Source of the DNA: Leptolyngbyaceae cyanobacterium JSC-12
GTDB taxonomy: Bacteria; Cyanobacteriota; Cyanobacteriia; Leptolyngbyales; Leptolyngbyaceae
DNA: 64,000 nt
Assembly: GCA_000309945.1 (NCBI GenBank)
Contig: CM001633.1
Coordinates: forward strand, 5,321,174-5,385,173
Reading direction: 5' to 3'
The position numbers and the translations under genes were made by a program. Under the pieces are notes generated by a model, which saw only the letters and a program-made list of their open reading frames with translations, was not told the origin of the DNA and did not search any database. Shown here piece by piece: positions 28,330-36,846 of this stretch. Numbering within the stretch: the first letter of the stretch is position 1; each line of letters starts with the position of its first letter.

Positions 28330-29616
28330 ATTAAACACCGACCGTTCGGCAAACTGCGCTGCCTTACCCAATGCCTGAGAACTAGTAGGGAGAAGGGTGC
28401 GGGCAGCGCGATCGCCTAATACAAATGCCTGTATCCAGCTTAGAAATACCAATAGCCGATTGCGGAAGCCTGGCAAGTAAACCAGATGCACCGCCAACCA
28501 CATAAACCAGGGCAGAAAGCCTGTCAGCGTAACTCCAGCAATTTGTCCCACACCTGAATAGCAACCAATGATAGCTAATCGACCTTTGTTGAAATAACTA
28601 AATGGTTTAGGCGATCGCCCTTTCATCTGAAGATGAATATTCCGGGCAACTGCAACACCTGCCTGCAAGGCTTCTGGTGCGACTCCTGTGAGATCTGCAT
28701 CCGCCACCTGTGCCACATCCCCAATGGCATAGACTTCTGGGAAATTTGGCAGTTGCAATGTGGGTAGAGTGGTCAACTTTCCTCTTGGAGTCGCTTCTAC
28801 GGTATCCGCAACTTCTGGCACAGCCGCTTCCAACCCTGCTGTCCAAATTACCGTTTCAGTCGAAATTGATTGTCCATTTTGCAGATACACTGCCTGGGGC
28901 GCTACCTGGCTCACCTTCACTCCTAAACGTACATCTACCCCAATCTGGCGCAGCTTTTTAGCGGTGTAACCGCCTAGCGATGGGGGTAAATCTGGTAACA
29001 GGCGATCACTCGCTTGCAACATCACAACGTGTGCTTTTTCTCGTCGCAACATTGGGTAATCTCGTCGCTGCAAACTCCGCAACAATTCAATCAGCGCACC
29101 TGCAACTTCCACCCCCGTTGCACCCCCTCCTACAATCACAAAAGTGAGCAACTGTTGTCGCCTGTCTGGATCAGGTTCGTGAGACGCCATTTCCAGACGC
29201 AACACGACATGATTACGTAGGGCGATCGCATCCTCTAGGGTACGAAGTGGCAAGGCAACCTCAGATGCACCCGGAACTCCAGAAATACGAGACTGACTAC
29301 CAGTTGCCAGCACTAAATAGTCATATGGAATGCGATCGCGTTCTGTTTCGAGATATTTTTGCCTCAAATCAATATACTGAACATCTGCCATCAAGAACCG
29401 AACATTCGAAACCCGCCGAAATAAGGTTCGCACCGGGTAAGCAATTAATCCTGGTTCCAGTTGAGCAAACGCCACTTGATACAACAACGGAATAAAACTG
29501 TTGTAGTTATTACGATCAATTAGCAACACATCTGCACCAGAGCCTGCCAATGATTGAGCAGCTTGCATACCACCAAACCCAGCACCAATCACCAGCACTT
29601 GAGGGCACTTTTTCAT
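28315..29616 (-). CDS. ndh: Type II NADH dehydrogenase
   Basis: Membrane-peripheral, non-proton-pumping FAD enzyme that passes electrons from NADH to quinone. The 433 residues contain FAD Rossmann VLVIGAGFGGMQAAQSLAGS (residues 7-26), the second Rossmann TFVIVGGGATGVEVAGALIE for NADH, YLVLATGSQSR, and VYAIGDVAQV. The hydrophobic C-terminal region (VTLTGFLPWFMWLAVHLVYL) is the usual membrane anchor. It is the last gene of an operon with two DoxX genes; DoxX proteins are also quinone-linked, so the trio probably serves one respiratory or redox function. Confidence 0.93.
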   Translation of the reverse strand: MKKCPQVLVIGAGFGGMQAAQSLAGSGADVLLIDRNNYNSFIPLLYQVAFAQLEPGLIAYPVRTLFRRVSNVRFLMADVQYIDLRQKYLETERDRIPYDYLVLATGSQSRISGVPGASEVALPLRTLEDAIALRNHVVLRLEMASHEPDPDRRQQLLTFVIVGGGATGVEVAGALIELLRSLQRRDYPMLRREKAHVVMLQASDRLLPDLPPSLGGYTAKKLRQIGVDVRLGVKVSQVAPQAVYLQNGQSISTETVIWTAGLEAAVPEVADTVEATPRGKLTTLPTLQLPNFPEVYAIGDVAQVADADLTGVAPEALQAGVAVARNIHLQMKGRSPKPFSYFNKGRLAIIGCYSGVGQIAGVTLTGFLPWFMWLAVHLVYLPGFRNRLLVFLSWIQAFVLGDRAARTLLPTSSQALGKAAQFAERSVFNTYDL

Positions 29617-29629
29617 AAGCCGAGATTAA

Positions 29630-30076
29630 TTAGGAAAAAGAACGTTTACGAACCCAATCCAGCGAAAATCTGTTAAAACCTAAAGTTGCTAACAGCAAAA
29701 AGAAGATAATGCAGTAAATCAGTTGGCTGGCAACGGTGTCCCAGTTTTGCAAAATGACCACTCCTGCCTGCAAAATCATCATCAGCACAAATCCCGCAAC
29801 TAGCGCTCCACGAGTGAATAATCCCAACAGCAGCAAGATGCCAATAACTAACTCAACGGGTGAAACAACCAACCCCGTCAGGCGAACTAATTCTGTTGGC
29901 AGCCAGGAATCTTTGAACAGATCGACCATTGAGTTAGCAAAGCCACCAATATTCCCGATGCGAGTAAAACCGTGATTGAAGAAGTTAATGCCAAAGATAA
30001 GCCGCAGAAAAAGAGACGCGATCGCAACATCTTGACTCCGCCATCCGGCTGTGGGAGTTGAACTTAGCAAAACCAC
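29630..30076 (-). CDS. DoxX family membrane protein, second copy
   Basis: A 148-residue protein with four membrane helices: ASLFLRLIFGINFFNHGFTR, RLTGLVVSPVELVIGILLLL, GALVAGFVLMMILQAGVVIL and QLIYCIIFFLLLATLGFNRF. It is about as similar to its upstream neighbour as a duplicated gene would be: both share RLxFGI-FF, LLGLFTRGAL and NWDTxAxQLIYC. DoxX relatives act with thiol or quinone redox partners. It lies 13 bases upstream of the NDH-2 gene. Confidence 0.88.
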   Translation of the reverse strand: MVLLSSTPTAGWRSQDVAIASLFLRLIFGINFFNHGFTRIGNIGGFANSMVDLFKDSWLPTELVRLTGLVVSPVELVIGILLLLGLFTRGALVAGFVLMMILQAGVVILQNWDTVASQLIYCIIFFLLLATLGFNRFSLDWVRKRSFS

Positions 30077-30079
30077 CTC

Positions 30080-30634
30080 CTAGCTACGACGAAGATTCAT
30101 AGAAGGTGCCAGGCGTCTGCGAGTCCGTTTTCTGCTCCACAGCTTTTGGACAAAGCCAAGAATACCAGGAGTCGAGTCTTTTTCAAGATCTGTACTACTA
30201 CGCTTACGAGCAATGAACTGATCCAATGAAAACGTGTTGAAGCCCACACCTGCCAATAGCAAGAAAAAGATAAGACAGTAAATCAGTTGGTTTGCTGCCG
30301 TGTCCCAGTTTTTCAAAAGAGTAACCCCTGTGTGCAAAATCATCATCACTACAAAGCCACCAATTAATGCACCACGCGTAAAAAGACCGAGCAGCATGAG
30401 GAGACCGATAATTACTTCGGCAGGTGGAATAATGGCAGCCGTAATCCGTACAAGCTCAGGAGGCAAAAAGGTGTCTTTGAACATATCCACCATTGCATTG
30501 GCAAAGCCACCAATACCGCCAATTTTGCCAAACCCAGTCATAAAAAAGCTAATACCAAAAAGAATCCGTAGCAAAACATATGCCAGGGAAACATCTTTAC
30601 GTCGCAGACCGATAAAAGGTTCAGGAGTTGCCAT
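30080..30634 (-). CDS. DoxX family membrane protein, first copy
   Basis: A 184-residue four-helix membrane protein, first gene of the DoxX-DoxX-NDH-2 operon. Helices include YVLLRILFGISFFMTGFGKI, IIPPAEVIIGLLMLLGLFTR and QLIYCLIFFLLLAGVGFNTF. Unlike the downstream copy it has a basic C-terminal tail of about 40 residues (LWSRKRTRRRLAPSMNLRRS), probably cytoplasmic and able to touch membrane lipid or nucleic acid. The two copies are 3 bases apart. Confidence 0.88.
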   Translation of the reverse strand: MATPEPFIGLRRKDVSLAYVLLRILFGISFFMTGFGKIGGIGGFANAMVDMFKDTFLPPELVRITAAIIPPAEVIIGLLMLLGLFTRGALIGGFVVMMILHTGVTLLKNWDTAANQLIYCLIFFLLLAGVGFNTFSLDQFIARKRSSTDLEKDSTPGILGFVQKLWSRKRTRRRLAPSMNLRRS

Positions 30635-30801
30635 AATTGACCTCTAAATTACTAAGACTCGTTCTACGGTTGATTTTCTGATTCTAATAAACAATACTAA
30701 CTTGATAGTACCGCATCAGACAATCAATATCAAAATAGTTTGATTTCAAATCATTTATCACTTCACCCTCTGATAGGTCACAGAAAGTCGCAGATTCGGC
30801 G

Positions 30802-31182
30802 TTAGTGAATTTTCTCCTCAAGTGGTTTGCAAAAGCTTTCTACCCCTGTCTTGATCACAAAAATAGCAACAAGTATTGCCAAACGCATCGGCAGATCTGT
30901 ACTGGAAGTCAAAGCGGTTAACAGGTCGCCTGACATGCCATCTTCCAGACTCTCTTTCAATTCTGCCTGGCAAACAATGTGTCGCCAGCGTTTTGCCAGT
31001 CCATCAATCCATCGTTCGGACGTGTCTGGTTCCAGTCCCGACTGAAGCGCCAGCGTGATCGAAGCATCTTCTAGATCGCCTTCACAGTCTTCTAAAACGT
31101 CCAGAGCATTGAGGGCTTCTGGATAATTTGCCAGTTCTGCCCGATAGTGTTCAATTTCCTCTGGTGTAATAGTAAAAGACAT
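30802..31182 (-). CDS. Conserved-looking hypothetical protein, 126 aa
   Basis: Starts MSFTITPEEIEHYRAELANY (an alternative ATG two codons upstream is less likely). The N-terminal two thirds are helical and acidic (VLEDCEGDLEDASITLALQS; KRWRHIVCQAELKESLEDGM). The last third has one hydrophobic stretch, LPMRLAILVAIFVIKTGVES, that may be a membrane helix. No family recognised beyond similarity to small cyanobacterial hypotheticals. Single gene upstream of the DoxX operon, same strand, 167-base gap. Confidence 0.6.
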   Translation of the reverse strand: MSFTITPEEIEHYRAELANYPEALNALDVLEDCEGDLEDASITLALQSGLEPDTSERWIDGLAKRWRHIVCQAELKESLEDGMSGDLLTALTSSTDLPMRLAILVAIFVIKTGVESFCKPLEEKIH

Positions 31183-31188
31183 GGGCAC

Positions 31189-31794
31189 GCTCCAATCACA
31201 TCATCCCTGGCTTTCCCTATTTAACCGCAAACCCATGCTTCAGCAGCAGAAATCAATATGGTGGACAAGGTGAAAGACAAAAGCCGTACGCTGAAGGACG
31301 GGTCAATCAAGGTGGAAATGTTGCTTGTGATCGAGATCAATCAGAATCCGTGATGTGTGAGTTGAATCCATTCGATTTGCCTCACTCCTAAACACGTCGA
31401 AATTCACAGAACAGCAAGCTTTTCATCACCTCGTCCTGTTCTTATTCCTGAGATGCTGACACATGTAAGGAACAAAAAGACCCATCTAGGTCGCTGGTTC
31501 GCCCCTTGCCTTTCTCGAGCGGTTCATTCATCTGGAGGAAAAATCTCACAATACTGTTGTTAGTCCCTAAGTTTGCTCTATTTGTCTGAAGATGGAACGG
31601 AATTCCCCCAAGGGGGTAATAGAGAAGTGTCCAGTTTCTCTTATGGTGGGAATGGTAGTTCCGAGTGAGCTACCAACTACCAAAACGAGGTCAGCAACGA
31701 TAAAGACCTTGAATATCAAACGGGGTCAGCTAAATAAAGACCCCGCTTATACAGCATGGTGCGATCGCAAGAATAATCGAATTTAGCCTTAAAT
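31189..31794. other. Long intergenic region
   Basis: About 600 bases with no convincing gene. A hairpin, CGGGGTC (31721-31727) / GACCCCG (31739-31745), lies 50 bases beyond the end of the glycosyltransferase gene and could end its transcripts. A 64-codon plus frame at 31592 and a 31-codon frame at 31258 have no support beyond being open. Confidence 0.45.
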
Positions 31795-33417
31795 TTAGCC
31801 TTGAAAATTATAAGCCTTGACCACGTAGTAATGTTTGATCTGGAAACCGAACCTGTTAACTGCATACGTTTGTGGCTTAGAGACTCGCTCAAATTGAGCA
31901 ATTAGTTTAGGGGTTAATGGGTACCAATCATCTGCCAAAATTATGGCATTATGCCCAGTCAACTTGTTTGCGTTATACCAAAAATCAAACTGATCAATCC
32001 GGTCAGAAATTGCTAACACATCTGGCTTGTTCAACTGATACGCTAATGCAGATGCCATACGATAGTCGGTTGTAACTAGAAACGAATGCTCACCCAATTC
32101 TGTCGCTTGTTTCTGCATGATGGCTCCAACTTGTTCCCATCCAAACAACAGCCGCGAATCCGGGTCGCTGTCTGCACTACCAAACACCGAGAGCGGCAAC
32201 ACGCTGTAGTGAAACACCAGTAGCGCAGCAAACAAAAGCCCATAAAACTGTCCAGCGTAAAAAAGTCGGAGAGAGGAAGTAATCGAGGATTGGGGATTGG
32301 GGATTGAAGATTGAGGATTATTAGATTGCTCTGATTGAGAATCTAGAATCGGCAATCGGCTATTCTCTTGGCTCCTGCCTCCTAACTTTTGACTCCAGCC
32401 TCCAACTTCCTGCCCCCTGAAGAAAGCCTGCGGCAATACGGGAAATAGCAGCAAATAGGCAAGAATATTCCAGTAATAGAGGGCAGTGGAGACAAGCGAG
32501 ACAATGATGAGGGTGAGGGTAGATGTAGTGAAAATCCAGAAAGTGACCGCATGATATGCCAGGGTGTTCTCGTTTGTAAAAGGTTTTGTAGATGTCCTCA
32601 AGCTTTGCACAATAGCCCAAACGTTAATAGGCGAGAGCATCAGAATTGAAAAAGCAATGAATCCTAGCATTTCGCCAATCTTTAAACGAAAGCCAGTGTT
32701 ATCAATGCTGCGATCGCTGTAATAACGAAAGGATTGAAAGTCATTGGTGATATTCCAGATTAAAATTGGCAGTAAAAAGCACACTGTAATCAACACTGCA
32801 AGGTAGAGACGACGATCGCGAAGCAATTTGTGCCATTGTTTGTTCGCTACCATCGTAGCCAAACAACCAATTCCAACAAATATTGCATTGTATTTGCAAA
32901 GCAACGCTAATCCTAAGGCGATCGCGGCGGCATACAGGCGCTTGCTATTACCTTTGCCATCACTTGTATAGCTATCTAAAAATTGAATAAACTGAAAGGC
33001 AGCAATCAATGAAAAGGTAATTAGCCAATGGTCGTGCCATGCTAACGACAAAAATAAGAAATAGAGCGGAGAAGCAATTAAGAGTGCGATCGCTACCCCA
33101 AAATAATACATTCTGTTTTTGCCATAAAGATACTGAGTAATCTGATAATAGGTGTAAAAAAATATGCCATTACTCATCAGGTTTGGCAGCCGTAACGTAA
33201 AAAAAGACTGACCCAATAACTTAGTAAAGAGTCCTTGAATCCACGCCTGAAACGGAGGATGGTCATAGTAGGAAAAATCTGGATGCTGCCCCCACAGCCA
33301 GTAATACGCCTCATCAGGGTTGGGGAAAGTATTCAACCAAAATACTAACCGCAGCAGCAGAAATAGCATCAATGTTGGCAAAATTGCTTTAACAATAGGA
33401 GATTTGAATAGATGCAT
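31795..33417 (-). CDS. GT-C glycosyltransferase (ArnT/PMT family 39 type)
   Basis: Integral membrane transferase using polyprenyl-phosphate sugars. The 540 residues hold about ten to twelve hydrophobic segments. The signature NPDEAYYWLWGQ (Asp35-Glu36) in the first external loop and YYDHPPFQAWIQGLF are typical of family 39 enzymes that glycosylate lipids or proteins at the outer face. The C-terminal soluble part (LLFGWEQVGAIMQKQATELG ... RFGFQIKHYYVV) is the usual periplasmic domain. An in-frame low-complexity insert of about 45 residues at 32270-32419, rich in Gln, Ser and Asn, lies between two membrane segments. Acceptor unknown. Confidence 0.88.
   Translation of the reverse strand: MHLFKSPIVKAILPTLMLFLLLRLVFWLNTFPNPDEAYYWLWGQHPDFSYYDHPPFQAWIQGLFTKLLGQSFFTLRLPNLMSNGIFFYTYYQITQYLYGKNRMYYFGVAIALLIASPLYFLFLSLAWHDHWLITFSLIAAFQFIQFLDSYTSDGKGNSKRLYAAAIALGLALLCKYNAIFVGIGCLATMVANKQWHKLLRDRRLYLAVLITVCFLLPILIWNITNDFQSFRYYSDRSIDNTGFRLKIGEMLGFIAFSILMLSPINVWAIVQSLRTSTKPFTNENTLAYHAVTFWIFTTSTLTLIIVSLVSTALYYWNILAYLLLFPVLPQAFFRGQEVGGWSQKLGGRSQENSRLPILDSQSEQSNNPQSSIPNPQSSITSSLRLFYAGQFYGLLFAALLVFHYSVLPLSVFGSADSDPDSRLLFGWEQVGAIMQKQATELGEHSFLVTTDYRMASALAYQLNKPDVLAISDRIDQFDFWYNANKLTGHNAIILADDWYPLTPKLIAQFERVSKPQTYAVNRFGFQIKHYYVVKAYNFQG
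32270..32419. repeat. In-frame repeat inside the glycosyltransferase gene
   Basis: On the plus strand: a purine tract with GATTGGGGATTGGGGATTGA-type heptamers (about 32285-32320), an irregular centre, then a pyrimidine tract (CTCTTGGCTCCTGCCTCC and on to TTCCTGCCCCC, about 32364-32418). The layout matches the repeats in the decarboxylase and sigma-like genes. It encodes SQKLGGRSQENSRLP and SEQSNNPQSSIPNPQSS in a loop between membrane helices. Confidence 0.75.
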
Positions 33418-33725
33418 AAAGGTTAGAAGGTAAGTAATTGGTAATCGGTAGTGGGTTATTGGGTGATAGATAGTCCCCAGTAGAGAATAAACGAATTCAC
33501 CTCAGTTTTGTCCCACCAGTGTGGGCATCATACTCACGAGCAAGACGCTCGCGCTGATGCATTCAAGCAAATTAATCCTACCCCTTAACCCTTCATTCCC
33601 TAATCTCCAATCCTAATTCTCTATTCTGTTACTGGAACTGAAACCACCCTACTACGTCATCCTGACCATGCCATGCTGAATGTGTAAAGCATTGATGTTG
33701 AAAGTTTGGTGAGGGTGAAAGCGCC
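33418..33725. other. Divergent intergenic region with repeat fragments
   Basis: Purine-rich bases 33418-33475 and pyrimidine-rich bases 33575-33630 look like repeat arms. Between them lies CCCACCAGTGTGGG, a short palindrome, and GAGCAAGACGCTCGCGC. Promoters of the glycosyltransferase and serpin genes must be here; none was recognised. Confidence 0.4.
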
Positions 33726-35051
33726 ATGATGGGACGGCAGAAAATAAGAATGGGTGCAGTGGCAGCAGGTGGCTTGTTACTTCTGGGGTTAGCAAGTTGG
33801 TTGCGGCTTGCACAAGTAGAGCCAAGTTGGGCAAAGCCATCAGAAAATGCACGTCCTAAACTGGTAAATAATCAATCTCTGAATGTTTCTCCTCGTCAAC
33901 AGGTTCCCAAAGTGATGGCTCAACGTTCTACCACAATCAATCCGCAACTGGTGAGTGCGAATACTCGCTTTGGGTTCAAGCTATTTTCAGCGATCGCAAA
34001 CCAGGATGCCAACAAGAATGTGTTTGTATCGCCGTCAAGTGTGGCGATCGCGCTGGCAATGGTCTACAACGGGGCGGCTGGCGAAACCCAGCAAGCGATC
34101 GCGCAAACCCTAGAGGTACAAGGCATGAGCCTGCAAGCGCTGAACCAAGCCAATGCCGAATTGAAAAAATTGCTGGAAAATCCTGATCCGCAAGTGCAAC
34201 TCGCGATCGCCAACTCGCTTTGGGCACAGCGAGGTGTTCCCTTCAAACCAGAATTTCTCCAGAACAATCGCCAATTTTATGAGGCAAAGGTGACTGAACT
34301 CAACTTTGCTGATCCTCAGTCAGTTCCAACAATTAACGGTTGGGTTAGCCAAAATACACGCGGCAAAATCAACAAAATTGTAGACCAACTCAGCCAGGAT
34401 GATGTGATGGTGCTGATCAATGCCATCTATTTCAAAGGCAACTGGTCGCGACCGTTTGATCAGCAGAAAACGACTCAAAAGCCGTTCTATTTAGTCAATG
34501 GTGGCTCTAAGCAACATCCCATGATGGCACAGCAAGGCGAATATCGCTATGCCGATACAAATCTGTTTCAGGGGGTGATGCTACCCTATGGCGAAGGGCG
34601 ACGTATGAGCATGGTGATTTTGCTGCCTAAGAAAACATCCAGTCTAGCTGAACTTCAGCGTAACCTGACGGCTGAAAATTGGGAACAGTGGATGACTCAG
34701 TTCCGCAATCGTCCAGGTTCAGTGCAAGTTCCTCGGTTTAAGTTAGAGTATGATGTTGAACTCCGCCGCATTTTGTCGCAAATGGGTATGGCAAAAGTAT
34801 TTACGGATGGCGCGAATTTTGCAAACTTGAGCCAGGTGCCAACCAAAATTAATCGGGTGAAACACAAGACATTTGTGGAAGTAAATGAAGAAGGCACTGA
34901 AGCCGCTGCTGTTACTTCGCTTGAGATTCGTGCAACTGCTGCAATTCCAACCGAGCCGTTCCAGATGACGGTCGATCGCCCATTCTTCTGCGCTATTCGC
35001 GATAATCAAACTGGATCCATTCTATTCATGGGATCAATTGTGAACCCCTAG
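33726..35051 (+). CDS. Secreted serpin (protease inhibitor)
   Basis: A 441-residue serpin with an N-terminal signal or anchor (IRMGAVAAGGLLLLGLASWL, then WAKPS) and a ~50-residue linker. The serpin body starts near residue 78 (ANTRFGFKLFSAIANQDANK) with NVFVSPSSVAIALAMVYNGA, VLINAIYFKGNWSRPFD and FVEVNEEGTEAAAVTS. The hinge Glu388-Glu-Gly-Thr-Glu-Ala-Ala-Ala fits inhibitory serpins, which trap the protease covalently. Counting 17 residues from the hinge puts Thr404 at P1; the nearby Arg402 is another candidate. The strand after the loop, PFQMTVDRPFFCAI, is typical. The next gene downstream encodes a secreted caspase-like CHAT protein. Confidence 0.95.
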   Translation: MMGRQKIRMGAVAAGGLLLLGLASWLRLAQVEPSWAKPSENARPKLVNNQSLNVSPRQQVPKVMAQRSTTINPQLVSANTRFGFKLFSAIANQDANKNVFVSPSSVAIALAMVYNGAAGETQQAIAQTLEVQGMSLQALNQANAELKKLLENPDPQVQLAIANSLWAQRGVPFKPEFLQNNRQFYEAKVTELNFADPQSVPTINGWVSQNTRGKINKIVDQLSQDDVMVLINAIYFKGNWSRPFDQQKTTQKPFYLVNGGSKQHPMMAQQGEYRYADTNLFQGVMLPYGEGRRMSMVILLPKKTSSLAELQRNLTAENWEQWMTQFRNRPGSVQVPRFKLEYDVELRRILSQMGMAKVFTDGANFANLSQVPTKINRVKHKTFVEVNEEGTEAAAVTSLEIRATAAIPTEPFQMTVDRPFFCAIRDNQTGSILFMGSIVNP

Positions 35052-35056
35052 AATGA

Positions 35057-35118
35057 CCATGTTCAACCCATAATCTGAGAGTTTCTTTAGAAACACTATG
35101 GATTTGGACAGGGAGCAT
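35057..35118. repeat. GTCCAAATCC hairpin repeat copy 3, behind the serpin gene
   Basis: A degenerate palindrome: GAGAGTTTCTTTAGAAACACTA at its centre (given here as positions 35077-35098), then GGATTTGGACAGGGAGCATG. It matches one arm of copy 1 at 17507-17556. Confidence 0.6.
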
Positions 35119-35146
35119 GTCAGTTTTGCAAGTCTCTGCATTTGCC

Positions 35147-35260
35147 CCCATCCCCCAACCCCTTGTATCTTAAAACTAGAGAGAAGGGGAGTCGAAGCTT
35201 CAAGTCCCTCTCCCAAGCTTGGGAGAGGGATTTAGGGTGAGGGCGCAAAGGTGACATGCT
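35147..35260. repeat. Intergenic CCCTCTCCC/GGGAGAGGG palindromic repeat
   Basis: Contains a perfect 24-base palindrome at 35206-35229 (CCCTCTCCC-AAGCTT-GGGAGAGGG), followed by ATTTAGGGTGAGGGCG. This is a common cyanobacterial intergenic repeat; relatives are at 885-1010 and 58130-58185. Confidence 0.85.
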
Positions 35261-35391
35261 CCCTTTGGACACAGATATGTTTATTCACAAAACTCTCACC
35301 CTAACGGAGCTTTTTCTTTTGAAGGAAATTCTTGTAAGGTGATGAGGTAATGGCGAATTTTGTCATTACTCACTGAGTTCAATGAACACCC

Positions 35392-36810
35392 ATGCAACCG
35401 ATTCAATTGCCCCGTGGATTGGTACTTGCTGCGTTATTTGCAGCCATCTCTGGTTCAATTGTGATTTCTACCAAGGGTGTATCTGCCAAAGTTGCGATCG
35501 CCCAACCTGTTCAACAAACTGCCTCCATTCAAGAAAAGCTAAAGCAGCCTGCTTCTAAACGGTTAAATATCGAGCACTTAGTGAAAGCACTCGATCAATC
35601 TGATGTGGAAGATGCCATTCGACAGGTAGAACTGGGTTGGAAGAAACAATTTGAAGATTATTACCAGGGGCAGCTCACGAGCCAGTATTTGAGCCTGGAG
35701 CAGATGATGCGATCGCTAGAACGGTTGCATCGGTTAACAGGTAAGAAAACGGCTCTCGTCTATGCGATTCCAACGCCCACCCACCTGGAACTGATTCTGG
35801 TTTCACCCACAGGCAAACCTATTCATCGCCGCATTACCCAGGCAAAACGAACTGCCCTATTAGAGACTGCACAAATCTTCCGCATGGGAGTTGTAGATTC
35901 ATTGTCTCGGTCGCAAGACTATTTGCCTGCCGCCAAACAATTGCATCAGTGGCTTATTTCTCCCCTGGAGCCAACCTTGAAAGCGGAGGGGATCGATTCC
36001 TTAATTTTCTGTTTGGGCACTGGTTTGCGCAGTTTGCCAATGGCAGCCTTGCATGATGGCGATCGCTTCTTAGTCGAGAAGTATAGCCTCGGAATCATCC
36101 CCGCGTTCAACTTACTTGATCAACATCCTGCAGTGTTGCAAGGGGTACAAGTTTTGGCAATGGGAGCTTCTGAGTTTCAAAATCAGCCGCCACTGCCTGC
36201 CGTTCCTACTGAACTGATCGCCGTCTCTGATGCCTTGTGGCAGGGTGATTCATTGCTCAATCAAGATTTTACGGTTGCCAATTTAAGAGCTAAACGCGCT
36301 AAAACACCGTATGGCATCGTACATTTAGCAACCCATGCGGAGTTTCAGCCAGAATCAGTAAATGAGTCGTTTATTCAGTTTTGGGATCGCAAAGTGCGCA
36401 TCAATCAACTGCGGGAATTGGGATTGCGAGTTCCAGTTGTGCAGTTATTGGTGTTAAGTGCTTGCCGAACAGCATTGGGAGATCCCCAGGCAGAATTGGG
36501 TTTTGCAGGATTGGCGGTGCAATCGGGCAGTAAGGCAGCATTAGCTAGTTTGTGGTCAGTAAGTGATGCGGGAACTCTGGTGCTAATGACGGAGTTTTAC
36601 CGTCAATTAAAAACTGCTCCCATCAAAGCAGAGGCTTTGCGGCAGGCGCAACTGGCAATGCTAAAACAGCAGGTGAACTTAAGCGCCAACTTGGCGAGGC
36701 GTTCTGGTAATCGGGTACCGTTGTCACCGGAAATTGCTGCTTATGTGCAAAACAATTTGTCACATCCCTACTATTGGGCAGCCTTTACGATGATTGGAAA
36801 TCCCTGGTAG
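35392..36810 (+). CDS. Secreted CHAT-domain (caspase-like) protein
   Basis: A 472-residue clan CD protease-like protein. The signal peptide (LVLAALFAAISGSIVISTKG) is followed by a helical region at about 50-110 and the CHAT domain at about 190-470. The catalytic dyad can be placed: His315 in VHLATHAEF and Cys358 in LVLSACRTALGD, with FAGLAVQSGSKAALASLWSV after it, all standard for CHAT. The C-terminus HPYYWAAFTMIGNPW is the usual CHAT ending. CHAT proteins cleave partners in signalling or death pathways. It lies 340 bases behind a serpin gene and 36 bases before a sigma-like gene. Confidence 0.93.
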   Translation: MQPIQLPRGLVLAALFAAISGSIVISTKGVSAKVAIAQPVQQTASIQEKLKQPASKRLNIEHLVKALDQSDVEDAIRQVELGWKKQFEDYYQGQLTSQYLSLEQMMRSLERLHRLTGKKTALVYAIPTPTHLELILVSPTGKPIHRRITQAKRTALLETAQIFRMGVVDSLSRSQDYLPAAKQLHQWLISPLEPTLKAEGIDSLIFCLGTGLRSLPMAALHDGDRFLVEKYSLGIIPAFNLLDQHPAVLQGVQVLAMGASEFQNQPPLPAVPTELIAVSDALWQGDSLLNQDFTVANLRAKRAKTPYGIVHLATHAEFQPESVNESFIQFWDRKVRINQLRELGLRVPVVQLLVLSACRTALGDPQAELGFAGLAVQSGSKAALASLWSVSDAGTLVLMTEFYRQLKTAPIKAEALRQAQLAMLKQQVNLSANLARRSGNRVPLSPEIAAYVQNNLSHPYYWAAFTMIGNPW

Positions 36811-36846
36811 TCAATAACCGGGATGGGATGTAGAAATAGGGGAATT

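Noticed and set aside
31592-31786. A 64-codon plus-strand frame in the long gap at 31.2-31.8 kb
   Set aside because: Isolated, no ribosome site, no resemblance to known proteins; its end overlaps a likely terminator hairpin.
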